NCBI RefSeq assembly: GCF_900110645.1
Contig: NZ_FOFB01000015.1
Span: forward strand, 100,225-164,224
Direction: 5' to 3'
Length of the DNA stretch: 64,000 bases
DNA from: Neolewinella agarilytica
GTDB taxonomy: Bacteria > Bacteroidota > Bacteroidia > Chitinophagales > Saprospiraceae
Shown here: in pieces, positions 16,994-25,543 of the stretch
How positions within the stretch are numbered: position 1 is the first letter of the stretch
Layout: each line of letters opens with the position of its first letter
Position numbers and translations under genes: made by a program
Notes under the pieces: generated by a model
Told to the model about the DNA's origin: nothing
Database searches by the model: none
Seen by the model: the letters and a program-made list of their open reading frames with translations, nothing else

Positions 16994-17170
16994 GGGGTTG
17001 CGGGATACAAGTTGCGGGCTGCGGGTTGCGGGTTGCAGGTTGCAGGTTGTGAGTTACTGGATGTGGGTTGCAGGGTGCGGGTTGCGGATTACAGAGTTGC
17101 AGCTTAGGCGCAGGGGGCAGCCAGTAAGGCCTTCCTTACACCCTGCACCTTGCAACTTGCAACCTGCAAC
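16994..17170. repeat. G-rich heptad repeats with inverted counterpart between MFP and RND genes
   Basis: Direct copies of GGGTTGC/AGGTTGC-type heptads (17010-17100) are followed by the complementary CTTGCAACTTGCAACCTGC tract (17150-17170), so a transcript could fold into a long hairpin. The 181-bp spacer contains no gene. A related array with CCGGGTG units lies at 23480-23670. Confidence 0.75.
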
Positions 17171-17174
17171 CTGC

Positions 17175-18347
17175 CTACTGAATAGGATTTTGGCTTAAGC
17201 TTACCTTCTGCCCGTCCGTCAGGCCACGGGAGCCATCCGTAATGATTCGGTCACCGACTTTTAGCCCGGCAGTAATGACGGCTTTGTTCTCATAGCTTTC
17301 GCCCGTTTCTACGTAGACCTTTTTGGCGACGGGGCCGGCCTCGCCCTCCTTTGCCAGGAAGACGAAACGACGGCCATCGATCTCCTGTTGAATTTGATCC
17401 TGGCTAATGACGATGAGATTCTCGCCGGCGAAGTCCAGAACTTCAACTTCTGCCAGCAGGTTAGCCTTCAGCGTCCGGAGATATTTCCCGGGCACATCAA
17501 TTTCTACCTCAAAAGTCCGGTTAGCAGGGTCTACCGTTTTACCGATCCGGCTAACGGGAGCCATAAATTCAAGATCCAGCGTAGGGACCTTTACTTTTAC
17601 TTTCTGGCCCCGCTTTACTTTAGTGAGCAGGTTCTCGGAGGCATCCGCCACTACGTCAAGATCGTTTGTATTGAGAATGGAGATAATCGGCGCTCCCGGA
17701 GCAGCCGTTTCTCCCTGCCGCATCATCACCCGGTCAACGGTACCGGAGATGGGAGCGTAGACGTTTTTCTTCGCCGTCTGAACATCAATGGAGGCCAGCT
17801 GCTTCTGCAGCCTGTCATAGTTGTTCTTAGCCTGGAGGTACTGAATCTCGGAACCGATGTTTTGGTCCCAGAGCCGTTTCTGGCGTTCAAAGACCGTTTT
17901 GGCCAGCTCCGCCGCCGTTTCCAGTTCTGCCCGTTGGGTAGTAATGTCCTCCACGTCAATGACGGCGACCAGGGCTCCTTTGCGGATGTTGTCCCCTTCT
18001 TCATATTTCATGCTCATAATCCGACCAGGCAATTGTGGCGTAGCCATTGCCGTTTCGGAGGCCCGAACGGTCGCCTGTACTTTAGCGAAGTTTTCAAAAG
18101 AGGAAGCCGAGACCGCTTCGTAAGCCACCAGGACTCCCTTCGGTGCCAGACTGGGGTCTGCCGCGAAGATTTCCTGCTCCAGAGCTTCTACGTCTTGCGT
18201 TAGCTGTCGAAGCTCCGCTTTTTTCGTTCGGAGGTATTCTTTCTTCCCGGCCAGATCTTCGGGCACAATGTCTTCAGAGACGGCGCTACCGCAGGATGCA
18301 AGGAGCGTGGTAAAGAGCAAAGGAAGTAGGTAATGTATAGTTTTCAT
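17175..18347 (-). CDS. Efflux RND transporter periplasmic adaptor (membrane fusion lipoprotein)
   Basis: A 390-aa adaptor linking the RND permease to the TolC-like channel. The lipoprotein signal ends LLFTTLLASC with the lipidated Cys at about residue 19. It has a coiled-coil region early (KKEYLRTKKAELRQLTQDV) and again at 135-185 (hairpin), lipoyl-type half-motifs (GRIMSMKYEEGDNIRKG; YAPISGTVDRVMMRQGE), then beta-barrel and membrane-proximal domains (PANRTFEVEIDVP; GLKVGDRIITDG). An unusual extra coiled coil before the first lipoyl half is typical of Bacteroidota members. Located 77 bp after the tolC-like gene in the same operon. Confidence 0.94.
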   Translation of the reverse strand: MKTIHYLLPLLFTTLLASCGSAVSEDIVPEDLAGKKEYLRTKKAELRQLTQDVEALEQEIFAADPSLAPKGVLVAYEAVSASSFENFAKVQATVRASETAMATPQLPGRIMSMKYEEGDNIRKGALVAVIDVEDITTQRAELETAAELAKTVFERQKRLWDQNIGSEIQYLQAKNNYDRLQKQLASIDVQTAKKNVYAPISGTVDRVMMRQGETAAPGAPIISILNTNDLDVVADASENLLTKVKRGQKVKVKVPTLDLEFMAPVSRIGKTVDPANRTFEVEIDVPGKYLRTLKANLLAEVEVLDFAGENLIVISQDQIQQEIDGRRFVFLAKEGEAGPVAKKVYVETGESYENKAVITAGLKVGDRIITDGSRGLTDGQKVSLSQNPIQ

Positions 18348-18424
18348 CTTGTGGGGATGGATATTGCTAAGGGGGGGGAAATAGAGGGGAAAATGCAGGA
18401 ATAGGTGACCCTGTTCTTACATCA

Positions 18425-19774
18425 TTATTGAGGACGGCCGAGGGCCAGATACAGATCCTCTTTGGCGACAAGTGTTTCGTAAAGTGCGTTGAGATAGTTG
18501 GCCTGAGACTCATAAAGCGCCTGTTCGGCCTGTACGATCTCAATACTTGAGCCAACGCCCTCACGATATTTAACCTGGGTCGTTTCGTAGATCCGCTCGG
18601 CGAGCTCAAGGTTGCTTTTAACAACGGCCAGCCGATCGCTGGCGCCAACAAAGGTGGTCCGGGCGTTAAGCACCTCCAGTTGTATGCTTCGCTCTACATC
18701 GTTACGCTGGTTAACGACTTTCTGCGTGGCAAGAATCGCGCGCTCTTTGCGGGCAGAACGTCCGCCAAAGTCATAAATGGGGATGTTAGCCTGCAGGCCA
18801 ACCAGCACGGTGGGTGCCCAGAAGCCATCACTGAAGTTGTCCCCCTGATATTGGTACTGTGCCGCCACGTTGGCGTAAACTGTAGGCAGATAAGCCGCCC
18901 GGGTGAGTTCTTCATTGAGCTTCTGCAGCTCGATGGTTTTGTCCAGGAGGCGAAGCTCCGGGCGCCGGAGGTACGGAATGTCCGCCGTCAGAGCCGCTGC
19001 TTCGATCTCCGTTTCCAGCTTATCGAGATCGTCTTCAACCTGAAGGCCGTCTTCCAGCGGATAATTGAGGGTAAATTTCAGAGCACGCAGTGCGTTCTCT
19101 CCCTGGCGGGCTACCTGATCCCGCTGGCTACGCAGGTTGTTCAAGCTAAGTACCAGACGGTCAACGTCCAGCTGCTCCACAAAGCCTGCCTCATACTGTG
19201 CTTCGGTTTCGTTCTTCAGCTTTTCGAGGTTGGAAATGTTACGATCCAGAATGCCGACGTTGGTCTTCAGGAGCAAAACAGGGAAGTAGGCCTTTACGAC
19301 CTGCGACCGCAGCGTCCGCTGCGTATTTTCCAGCTGCAGGTTGAAGTAGTCCCCACTGGCGCGCGCTGCGCGCAGGCCAACGAAGAAGCTCCCGTCGAAG
19401 AGCATACTCTGGGCGCTAAGCCCGGCCGTAAAGCTATTCTTGAGCTGAAAAGCAATACTCGTCGGAGCATTGGGGTCGCCCATGGCAAAGGCTTCGGGTA
19501 GCGGCAGAACGGGCACTTTCAGGTAGTGGGTAAAATCCAGTGAGCCATTAATCTGTGGCAGGCCCGTACTGAGTCGTTCCTTTACGTTTTGCTCCGCGTC
19601 CAGAATGTCCACCCGGGCATTTTTTATGGCCGTACCGTTGGCCATGGCATATTCTACCGCAGCGTCCAGGCTAAAAACCTGAGGAGCGGATTCCTGCGCC
19701 CGGAGGGAAATCGTCAAACAAACAGCCAGCATTAATGCCAGAAGCGGTCCGGGACGATGGGAAAAAAGGTTCAT
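18425..19774 (-). CDS. TolC family outer membrane efflux channel
   Basis: A 449-aa protein with a signal peptide ending ISLRAQ (about 26), then two outer-membrane-efflux-protein repeats: SLDAAVEYAMANGTAIKNARVD through ALKFTLNYPLEDGLQ, and RRPELRLLDKTIELQKLNEEL through QANYLNALYETLVAKEDLYLALG. The second repeat contains the characteristic YDFGGRSARKERA turn and KYREGVGSSIEIVQAEQAL. It forms the trimeric outer-membrane duct for the RND pump encoded downstream. It follows the tetR gene by 103 bp and is transcribed in the same direction. Confidence 0.95.
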   Translation of the reverse strand: MNLFSHRPGPLLALMLAVCLTISLRAQESAPQVFSLDAAVEYAMANGTAIKNARVDILDAEQNVKERLSTGLPQINGSLDFTHYLKVPVLPLPEAFAMGDPNAPTSIAFQLKNSFTAGLSAQSMLFDGSFFVGLRAARASGDYFNLQLENTQRTLRSQVVKAYFPVLLLKTNVGILDRNISNLEKLKNETEAQYEAGFVEQLDVDRLVLSLNNLRSQRDQVARQGENALRALKFTLNYPLEDGLQVEDDLDKLETEIEAAALTADIPYLRRPELRLLDKTIELQKLNEELTRAAYLPTVYANVAAQYQYQGDNFSDGFWAPTVLVGLQANIPIYDFGGRSARKERAILATQKVVNQRNDVERSIQLEVLNARTTFVGASDRLAVVKSNLELAERIYETTQVKYREGVGSSIEIVQAEQALYESQANYLNALYETLVAKEDLYLALGRPQ

Positions 19775-19877
19775 CTTAAAGTACTTGTATTACTGTAGGT
19801 AATGTCAGAAACGGGGCTGAAAAGTTGCATCCCGATAACTTCCTGAGTTTTCTTTTGGATTGATTGCGTTTCAATAT

Positions 19878-20504
19878 TTATTCCAAAGCTTCCTGCTTGA
19901 GGTAACTTTCAAGCCGTTCCCGGCCAAATTGATTCGTAATCCCGTGAAAATGATAGCGGGTTAGCTGGCTGATGATATCCGAGATCAATCTGTCCTGAGC
20001 GGGAAAATGAGCCCGGTCAATCACCATTTTTATCATTCCGGAGTAGAGCGTAGAGACGATGTCACTTTCAATATCTTCCCGATACAGCCCTTCTTCCATA
20101 CCTCGTTCAAGGTTATCGGCAATGGACTGCTGAAACTCGGCATGGTGTGATTCCATTTGCTCCTTCCAGATACTGGGGTAATATTTTTGCAGGTCCCGAA
20201 AGGTCGTCGGACTGATCTGCCGCATCTGACGAATGAAGAAACGGCTGTTGCGCAAAAACTCATCGATGGCATCCTTGGACTCTGATCGGTTTCGGGCTAG
20301 TATCCTTCGGTCTTCACAGGAATCCTGCTGCATCACCATTTCGATGAGTTGCTCCTTGTTCTCCACTATCTGATAGATGGTCTTCTTCGATACGCCCACC
20401 TCCCGGGCGATATCGTCCATACTTACACTCTTAATCCCTACGCGCATGTAGAGATCGTGGGCCGCTTTCAGCAGCTCTTGTCGAAGTTGTTCGTTTTCAT
20501 TCAC
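19878..20504 (-). CDS. TetR/AcrR family transcriptional regulator of the efflux operon
   Basis: A 208-aa repressor. The N-terminal HTH (residues ~8-55) reads LLKAAHDLYMRVGIKSVSM, DDIAREVGVSKKTIYQIVENKEQL, the standard TetR helix-turn-helix; the remaining all-helical part is the ligand-binding/dimer domain and is not assignable to a ligand. It is the first gene of the operon TetR-TolC-MFP-RND, and a perfect 16-bp inverted repeat lies 8 bp upstream of its ATG, so autoregulation and control of the whole operon is the natural reading. Some Bacteroidota operons with the same order respond to membrane-active compounds; the inducer here is unknown. Confidence 0.93.
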   Translation of the reverse strand: MNENEQLRQELLKAAHDLYMRVGIKSVSMDDIAREVGVSKKTIYQIVENKEQLIEMVMQQDSCEDRRILARNRSESKDAIDEFLRNSRFFIRQMRQISPTTFRDLQKYYPSIWKEQMESHHAEFQQSIADNLERGMEEGLYREDIESDIVSTLYSGMIKMVIDRAHFPAQDRLISDIISQLTRYHFHGITNQFGRERLESYLKQEALE

Positions 20505-20512
20505 CGACCGAG

Positions 20513-20552
20513 AACGAAGGAAACTTTAAATGGTTCTAAAGTTTCCTTCGTT
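20513..20552. promoter_or_regulatory. TetR operator candidate: perfect 16-bp inverted repeat
   Basis: AACGAAGGAAACTTTA (20513-20528), spacer AATGGTTC, then TAAAGTTTCCTTCGTT (20537-20552). The arms are perfectly complementary. It lies immediately upstream of the tetR start, as expected for an operator. As it is followed on the plus strand by TTTTTT it could also fold as a terminator, but no plus-strand gene lies upstream. Confidence 0.75.
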
Positions 20553-20560
20553 TTTTAAGT

Positions 20561-20637
20561 TTTTTTTGTTCCCACGGCTGAAGCCGTGGGAACAAAAAAC
20601 CTTGCACCTGCACGTTCGGCTGGCTCAGTGACCACGG
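20561..20637. repeat. REP-like palindrome plus dispersed repeat words
   Basis: GTTCCCACGGC-TGAA-GCCGTGGGAAC is a perfect stem extended by T/A runs to 20561-20599. It is followed directly by CCTTGCACCTGC (20600-20611) and by a 21-bp word at 20617-20637 that recurs at 7354-7374 with one mismatch. A degenerate second copy of palindrome plus TGCACCTGC lies at 22294-22347. No REP-associated transposase is in the window. Confidence 0.7.
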
Positions 20638-20745
20638 TGAGTGCTAAAAAAAACTCGCCAATACTAAAAAGTACAGGCCGGTTGTTCTTTTACCAAACAC
20701 CTGAAATAAGCTTATTTTTATAGCCCACCGCCGACCATCCAACGA

Positions 20746-22215
20746 ATGAAACACCTAAGCACTATTCTTTTGTTGGCGATACTCTTCGCCTGCCATTCAA
20801 CACCGCCTATGCCTGAATATTCCTACCGGGACGAACTTCAATCAAGTACCATCCACCTGCAACTAGAAGATTTCGACGCTTCCGTTGACCCGCTTGGTAT
20901 AACGCTGTTCTGGTATCCATGGCATACACAAGATCAGAAAAGCATAAACCTTACGGCAGACAGAAGCGGGCGTTTCACCTTTGAAACAACCGCCAACGTG
21001 GTGACGAACTACAGCCTGATTCTCGGCAGTAAGATCTATGACCTCGTGCTGCCTCCCGGGGAGGACCTGACCATCCGGCTGGTCCGTAAAGACGACGGGA
21101 CATTCGTTTTTAAATCTCCCGAAAACCCGCTGACCGAACAAATAGGAGAGATGATAAGCATCGTCGCCCCGCTTGACTGGGAGGCAATCAATGAAAAACT
21201 GGGGGGCTCTACCGATCCGGACACCATCCTGGCCGTCAATCAACAAATCGCCACCCAACGACTAGCCCGCCTGGATTCCCTGCGGAAAGCGAATACTTAC
21301 GACAATCCACTGGTGTATGTCTACGGCGAGGAATTTATCAAAAACAAAGTTCGCTATGATTTCAATGTTCAGGCACTGCAAAAGGGAATGAGCTCAGGGC
21401 AGGAAGAGTTATCCCGGCTACTGATCCCCACCGCAGGAACGGTCGTAACCGAAAAGCCCGTGTACAACTACGAAGAGATCAATGACCTAAGTTACCAGGC
21501 CATGGCCCTTACCCACGAGTGCTACCTGCAGACGAAGTCCATGAAAGGACAAGCGCGCAAGGACCGCTACTACGAGCTGTACCGAAAAGCCATTGACAGT
21601 GTGTATTCCGGCTTTGGGCGGGATGTATTGTACGCCCGTTTCTATGACCAGCAAATGATGGTAGAGCCAACCGCCACCGGTTTGATTGAGGACCTGGAAA
21701 ACTTTTTGCGACAGACTCCTTACCCCGCATTACGGGTTCCATTACGAGAAAAGCTGTCAGTGCTCAAAGGAGAAAAATCGGCACATAATCAGTACGTACA
21801 GCAAATCGAGGAGCTATCAAATGAGGAAGACAACCCTATACCCGCCATTTTGGAGAAACATAAGGGTAAAGTCGTCCTAATTGACTTTTGGGGCACCTGG
21901 TGTCCTCCTTGTGTATCAGAACTAAAGAATTACTACCCTGCATTTGCAAAAAAGTACGATGCGGATCAGGTTGCTCTGGTATTTCTGGCCGTGAAAAGCC
22001 CGGAAAACATCTGGCGGAAACAAATTAGCGAATTAACCTTTTCCGCTGAGCACCATCAGTTGAACGAAGCACAAAGAGCTACCCTAAGCAATCTGTTCGG
22101 CATTAGTGGCTTTCCTCATCACACACTATTTGACCAGAGCGGGAAGCTGGTAATGGCAAAAGTCGGCGGGCCAGGGAATGGACTGGAAGCACAGGTAGAC
22201 AAGTTATTAGATTAG
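20746..22215 (+). CDS. TlpA-family thioredoxin-like lipoprotein
   Basis: A 489-aa envelope protein. The lipoprotein signal ends LLLAILFACHS (Cys at 16). Residues ~25-350 have no family I recognise with certainty; the early part resembles the beta-rich DUF4369-like region often fused to TlpA domains in Bacteroidota. The C-terminal ~140 residues are a thioredoxin fold with FWGTWCPPCVSEL (active-site WCPPC), GISGFPHHTLFDQ (cis-Pro loop) and VGGPG. It probably reduces disulfides of envelope proteins. It is monocistronic, in a divergent region next to tetR. Confidence 0.88.
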   Translation: MKHLSTILLLAILFACHSTPPMPEYSYRDELQSSTIHLQLEDFDASVDPLGITLFWYPWHTQDQKSINLTADRSGRFTFETTANVVTNYSLILGSKIYDLVLPPGEDLTIRLVRKDDGTFVFKSPENPLTEQIGEMISIVAPLDWEAINEKLGGSTDPDTILAVNQQIATQRLARLDSLRKANTYDNPLVYVYGEEFIKNKVRYDFNVQALQKGMSSGQEELSRLLIPTAGTVVTEKPVYNYEEINDLSYQAMALTHECYLQTKSMKGQARKDRYYELYRKAIDSVYSGFGRDVLYARFYDQQMMVEPTATGLIEDLENFLRQTPYPALRVPLREKLSVLKGEKSAHNQYVQQIEELSNEEDNPIPAILEKHKGKVVLIDFWGTWCPPCVSELKNYYPAFAKKYDADQVALVFLAVKSPENIWRKQISELTFSAEHHQLNEAQRATLSNLFGISGFPHHTLFDQSGKLVMAKVGGPGNGLEAQVDKLLD

Positions 22216-22253
22216 GCTTCTTGCGCTCGCCGTGGGTACGAAGCCTGCTGAAC

Positions 22254-22347
22254 GTGCAGGTGCAAAGGAAGGGTTGCAGAGCGATGATTCCACTACCCTA
22301 CGGCTGAAGCCATGGGTAAAGAAAACCTTGCACCTGCGTTGAGCGCC
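22254..22347. repeat. Degenerate REP-like palindrome flanked by two TGCACCTGC elements
   Basis: GTGCAGGTGCAAAGG (22254-22268) is inverted relative to CTTGCACCTGCG (22327-22338); between them is CCCTACGGC-TGAA-GCCATGGG, a decayed copy of the 20571-20590 palindrome. The rest of this 209-bp intergenic stretch has nothing else recognisable. Confidence 0.65.
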
Positions 22348-22411
22348 AAATAAATCTACGTGCAACGATAACGGGTCTTCAGGCGTCTTACCAGCAAACC
22401 GTCAACAAGCC

Positions 22412-22419
22412 TACCTTTG
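22412..22419 (+). promoter_or_regulatory. -7 box just upstream of flippase-like gene
   Basis: TACCTTTG matches TAnnTTTG and lies five bases before the ATG at 22425. No TTG is 17-23 bp upstream. Confidence 0.4.
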
Positions 22420-22424
22420 CCCCC

Positions 22425-23477
22425 ATGAATAAATCTCTGGCCAACGCGCTGAAATTTCTCCTCTTCGTCGGGGTGGGTTTCGGCATCCTGTACCTGATGT
22501 ATCGCAGCCAGCAGGCCGCCTATCTGGAACAATGCCGTTTAGACGGAGTGCCGGACGATCAGTGTAGCCTGCTGGACAAGCTGGTCGATGACTTCAAAAG
22601 CGCCAACCCTTTGTGGCTGCTCATGACGCTGGTGGCTTTTTCCCTCTCTAACCTCAGCCGCGCCGCCCGCTGGAACATGATGCTGCGCACCTTCGGCAAA
22701 ACGCCCCGCCTCACCAATGCTTTTCTGACCATTAACCTGGGATACTTTGCCAACCTCGGCTTTCCGCGGCTCGGCGAGGTCCTGCGGCCTGCAGCCATGG
22801 CCCGCTACGAGAAAATCAGCCTGGAACGGGTCATTGGCACCGTCGTTGTCGGCCGCATGGTTGATGTGATCATGCTGCTGCTCATAACGGGTATCGCCCT
22901 ACTCCTCGGTCGGGAGAAGTTGTGGAACCGCGCAATGGAATTAGCCGACTTTGGAGACAAAGTTGACCTGCTTCGCAACCTGGCCATCTTTGGTGCCATT
23001 GCCGGCATCCTGATTCTTGGCCTACTCTGGTGGCAGCGCCAACGCATTATGGACAGCGTCATCGGGCAAAAAATATTAGCTATCATCCGTGGTTTCGGCG
23101 AAGGCATTCAAACCATTCTCAAGGTCGAAAGCCCCCTCTGGTTTCTCTTCCACAGCCTCAACATCTGGCTGATGTATATCCTGATGACCTATTTCGTCAT
23201 TCTGGCCTTCTCTCCTACCGCTGCCCTGAGTATTGAGGCGGCGCTGGTCACCTTCGTTTCCGGTGGCTGGGGCATTGTCATTCCCAGCCCGGGCGGAATG
23301 GGCACCTACCACTTCCTCACCGGCGAAGCCCTGAAACTTTACGGGATCCATTCATTGGATGCTTTCAGCTGGGCTAATATTTCCTTTTTTACCATCAACA
23401 TTGGCTGCAATGTGCTCATCGGCCTGATCGCCCTGCTGGCGCTGCCGAGAATCAATGCGGATTATGAACCGGAGTAG
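22425..23477 (+). CDS. Lysylphosphatidylglycerol synthase TM-region / flippase-like membrane protein
   Basis: A 350-aa integral membrane protein with about eight hydrophobic segments (first at 9-27; others at about 62-80, 130-160, 185-207, 240-262, 270-295, 310-345). It carries the UPF0104/AglD-type signatures SNLSRAARWNMMLRTFG, NLGYFANLGFPRLGEVLRP, and SGGWGIVIPSPGGMGTYHFL near the C-terminus. Related proteins include the flippase half of MprF and lipid-linked sugar or glycolipid transport-associated proteins. There is no fused synthase domain, so aminoacyl-lipid synthesis is not implied. The lipid substrate is unknown. Confidence 0.85.
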   Translation: MNKSLANALKFLLFVGVGFGILYLMYRSQQAAYLEQCRLDGVPDDQCSLLDKLVDDFKSANPLWLLMTLVAFSLSNLSRAARWNMMLRTFGKTPRLTNAFLTINLGYFANLGFPRLGEVLRPAAMARYEKISLERVIGTVVVGRMVDVIMLLLITGIALLLGREKLWNRAMELADFGDKVDLLRNLAIFGAIAGILILGLLWWQRQRIMDSVIGQKILAIIRGFGEGIQTILKVESPLWFLFHSLNIWLMYILMTYFVILAFSPTAALSIEAALVTFVSGGWGIVIPSPGGMGTYHFLTGEALKLYGIHSLDAFSWANISFFTINIGCNVLIGLIALLALPRINADYEPE

Positions 23478-23479
23478 CC

Positions 23480-23670
23480 GGGTGTCGGGTGCCAGGTGCC
23501 GGGTGCCGGGTGCCGGGTGCCGGGTGCCGGAAAAAGCGAGGTATTATATACGTCACCAAATCAAATCAGCTAAAATTTCGTCCTTTGGCTAACCGCCACC
23601 CCGCGCCCGATACTACACACCCCGCTACCCGCACCCGGTACCCCGGCCCCCGCAACCACCGGCCGGCATC
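23480..23670. repeat. CCGGGTG tandem heptads and C-rich counterpart
   Basis: From 23480 the heptad GCCGGGT/GCCAGGT is repeated about seven times; 23590-23670 is C-rich with CACCCGGTACCCC-type words that can pair with it. No gene fits this spacer between the flippase-like and M50 genes. Same class as 16994-17170. Confidence 0.7.
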
Positions 23671-23711
23671 CCGCGTTATTTTCTGACTACTCACCCCAAA
23701 CCAATCCTCCC

Positions 23712-24854
23712 ATCCTCACCTACACCTGGCGATCCGGCCGAATTTTCGGCGTTCCCGTAGAGTTGCACTGGAGTTTCCTGCTACTCCCTCCGGCGATCCT
23801 GTACTTTTCGTGGGTGCCGGAATACGGCATAAACTGGCGGGCAGCCGGTTGGTGGACTGCCATCGCGTTATTGCTTTTTGCCTTCGTACTCATTCATGAA
23901 CTGGGTCATGCACTCATGGCCCGCAACCGGGGAGTTCAGGCCGAGAAGATCGTCCTCTTTCCACTTGGCGGTGGCGCCTATTTACCAGAACAGCCCGAGC
24001 GGGTGCGGGATGAAGTACTGGTTTATGCCGCAGGTCCGCTGGCTAACATTGCACTGGCCCTGATCGCCTTCCCCCTGATTCTTTCCCGCCCTGACGGGGA
24101 ATTACTCTTACGCTACTATTTCCAGCTTACGGGGAACATTGTCGTTTTGCCGGGATGGTTAGACCAGCTCCTCGGCCTCACCATTTCCGTCAATCTGTTG
24201 CTTGCCTTCGGCAACCTGCTGCCCGCCTACCCCCTGGACGGAGGCCGCATCCTGCGTGCCCTGCTCCGCCGGCCAGTGGGCGCACGGCGGGCCACCGTTG
24301 TTGTTACCTTTCTGGGCGTGATTATCGGGCTGGCCTTAATCTACCTCGGGTGGCGGATCGGAGACCCCTTACTTATGCTAGGAGCTGGCTTCATCATACT
24401 GCTTTCCATAGCAGAGTATCGCAATGGGTGGCAACGTCGCCGACTCGCTAAACACGCGCTTTCTACCGTCTTACGACCAGCGAATGAACGCTACCGGGTC
24501 TTTCCTCAGATCAACTACCAACAGGCCTGTGCGCTGTTCACGAAGGCAGGATGGCCGGTCTTACCCGTATTCGATGAATGGAACCAGCTAAGGGGCTTTC
24601 TGGAGTCCACCGTTCTGCTGGAGGAAGCGACGGAGGAGGTCAGCTCCGTTCAGCCTTATTGTGAATATGAATTCGTTACGGCCTCGCCATCGGAGAACCT
24701 TCTTGCCGTCACCGAAAAAATCGTCCATGCCAACGTTTACGGAGCGGCCATTTACGGTCAGCGCGGCCAGCTGGAAGGCTACGTCTTTACTGAAGACGTG
24801 ATGAAGCTGCTCGATACGCCGTGGAAGCGATTCCTTAAAAGATGGAGGAAATAA
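23712..24854 (+). CDS. Site-2 protease (M50) family membrane metalloprotease with C-terminal regulatory region
   Basis: An intramembrane zinc protease of the SpoIVFB/Rip3 type. Motifs: HELGHALMARNRGV (zinc HExxH) and NLLPAYPLDGGRILRALL (third ligand Asp), with TM segments around both. The C-terminal ~130 residues look like a degenerate CBS-pair (LRGFLESTVLLEEA; VHANVYGAAIYGQRGQLEGYVF). The family N-terminus (TWRSGRIFGVPVELHWSF) is encoded upstream of the first canonical start, TTG 23763, with no ATG/GTG/TTG in frame. I therefore place the start at ATC 23712 (380 aa), a rare initiation codon; a sequence error or a shorter TTG-started protein are the alternatives. Confidence 0.85.
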   Translation: MLTYTWRSGRIFGVPVELHWSFLLLPPAILYFSWVPEYGINWRAAGWWTAIALLLFAFVLIHELGHALMARNRGVQAEKIVLFPLGGGAYLPEQPERVRDEVLVYAAGPLANIALALIAFPLILSRPDGELLLRYYFQLTGNIVVLPGWLDQLLGLTISVNLLLAFGNLLPAYPLDGGRILRALLRRPVGARRATVVVTFLGVIIGLALIYLGWRIGDPLLMLGAGFIILLSIAEYRNGWQRRRLAKHALSTVLRPANERYRVFPQINYQQACALFTKAGWPVLPVFDEWNQLRGFLESTVLLEEATEEVSSVQPYCEYEFVTASPSENLLAVTEKIVHANVYGAAIYGQRGQLEGYVFTEDVMKLLDTPWKRFLKRWRK

Positions 24855-24892
24855 GGGCAGTTGTTAACAGTCGCAATTCCCGGATTATCAGG

Positions 24893-25393
24893 CTATATCC
24901 CCAACTTTGCCTTTACCAATTCCATCATATCACTGCTATCTTCCGTAAACAACAGAGAATTGAACAGGGAGGAATCAAAGACCATCTGATAGCCATTTTC
25001 TTTTGCAACGGCATCGATGGCCTCGCGGGCTTTTTTGATGATAGGCCCCAATAATTCTTGCCGCTTTTGCTCGATTTTAACCACCATCTCCCGCTCAAAC
25101 TGCTGAATAGCAGCTTGGTCCTGCTGGAGTCTCTGCTTGATCTGCTCCAACTCTTTGGGGGTGGTATTCAGGCTGTTAGCTTCCGCTTTCGCAACGGCCG
25201 CTTTTAAGTCTTCCACCATCTTTTCGCCCTGCTTAATAAGCTGTTGGTTAAAGGCTTCCAGTTCCGTTTCGGATGCCTTGACTTCGGGCATTTCACTGAG
25301 AAGATTGCCAAAATTGACGTGCCCGAACTTCTGAGCATGGCTCACGGAAACGGTAGCAAATAGTAACAGCAGAGAAAAGAGTAAATGCTTCAT
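24893..25393 (-). CDS. OmpH/Skp family periplasmic chaperone
   Basis: A 166-aa protein with a signal peptide (MKHLLFSLLLLFATVSVSHAQ, cleaved after about residue 21), followed by KFGHVNFGNLLSEMPEVK (the strand and start of the Skp head domain), a long alpha-helical hairpin of coiled-coil character (about 45-125), and the C-terminal head strand GYQMVFDSSLFNSLLF. Skp trimers hold unfolded outer-membrane proteins in transit to the BAM complex. Often next to bamA in Bacteroidota, but here alone, convergent with the M50 gene. Confidence 0.93.
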   Translation of the reverse strand: MKHLLFSLLLLFATVSVSHAQKFGHVNFGNLLSEMPEVKASETELEAFNQQLIKQGEKMVEDLKAAVAKAEANSLNTTPKELEQIKQRLQQDQAAIQQFEREMVVKIEQKRQELLGPIIKKAREAIDAVAKENGYQMVFDSSLFNSLLFTEDSSDMMELVKAKLGI

Positions 25394-25416
25394 TCGGGGC
25401 GTGGCTGATTGATGAA

Positions 25417-25424
25417 CAAAGGTA
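25417..25424 (-). promoter_or_regulatory. -7 box of the skp-like gene
   Basis: TACCTTTG on the minus strand, 23 bp upstream of the ATG at 25393, matches TAnnTTTG. No clear -33. Confidence 0.5.
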
Positions 25425-25492
25425 ACACGATGGAAAAGCCCTGGTCCTTAAGGAAGCGTTAAAGAAACAATTAAAACTTTTTTGTTTTAAAA

Positions 25493-25525
25493 TTTGATAT
25501 TTTAAAACATTTACTGCTACCTTGT
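25493..25525 (+). promoter_or_regulatory. Probable promoter of the glucosaminidase gene
   Basis: TTTG (25493-25496) and TACCTTGT (25518-25525, imperfect TAnnTTTG) are 21 bp apart and precede the ATG at 25544. Confidence 0.4.
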
Positions 25526-25543
25526 GGACATAAAGCAACAAAA

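Noticed and set aside
20513..20552. The inverted repeat upstream of tetR as a simple terminator
   Set aside because: No plus-strand transcript would need ending there, and its position immediately before the tetR start with long perfect arms fits an operator better.
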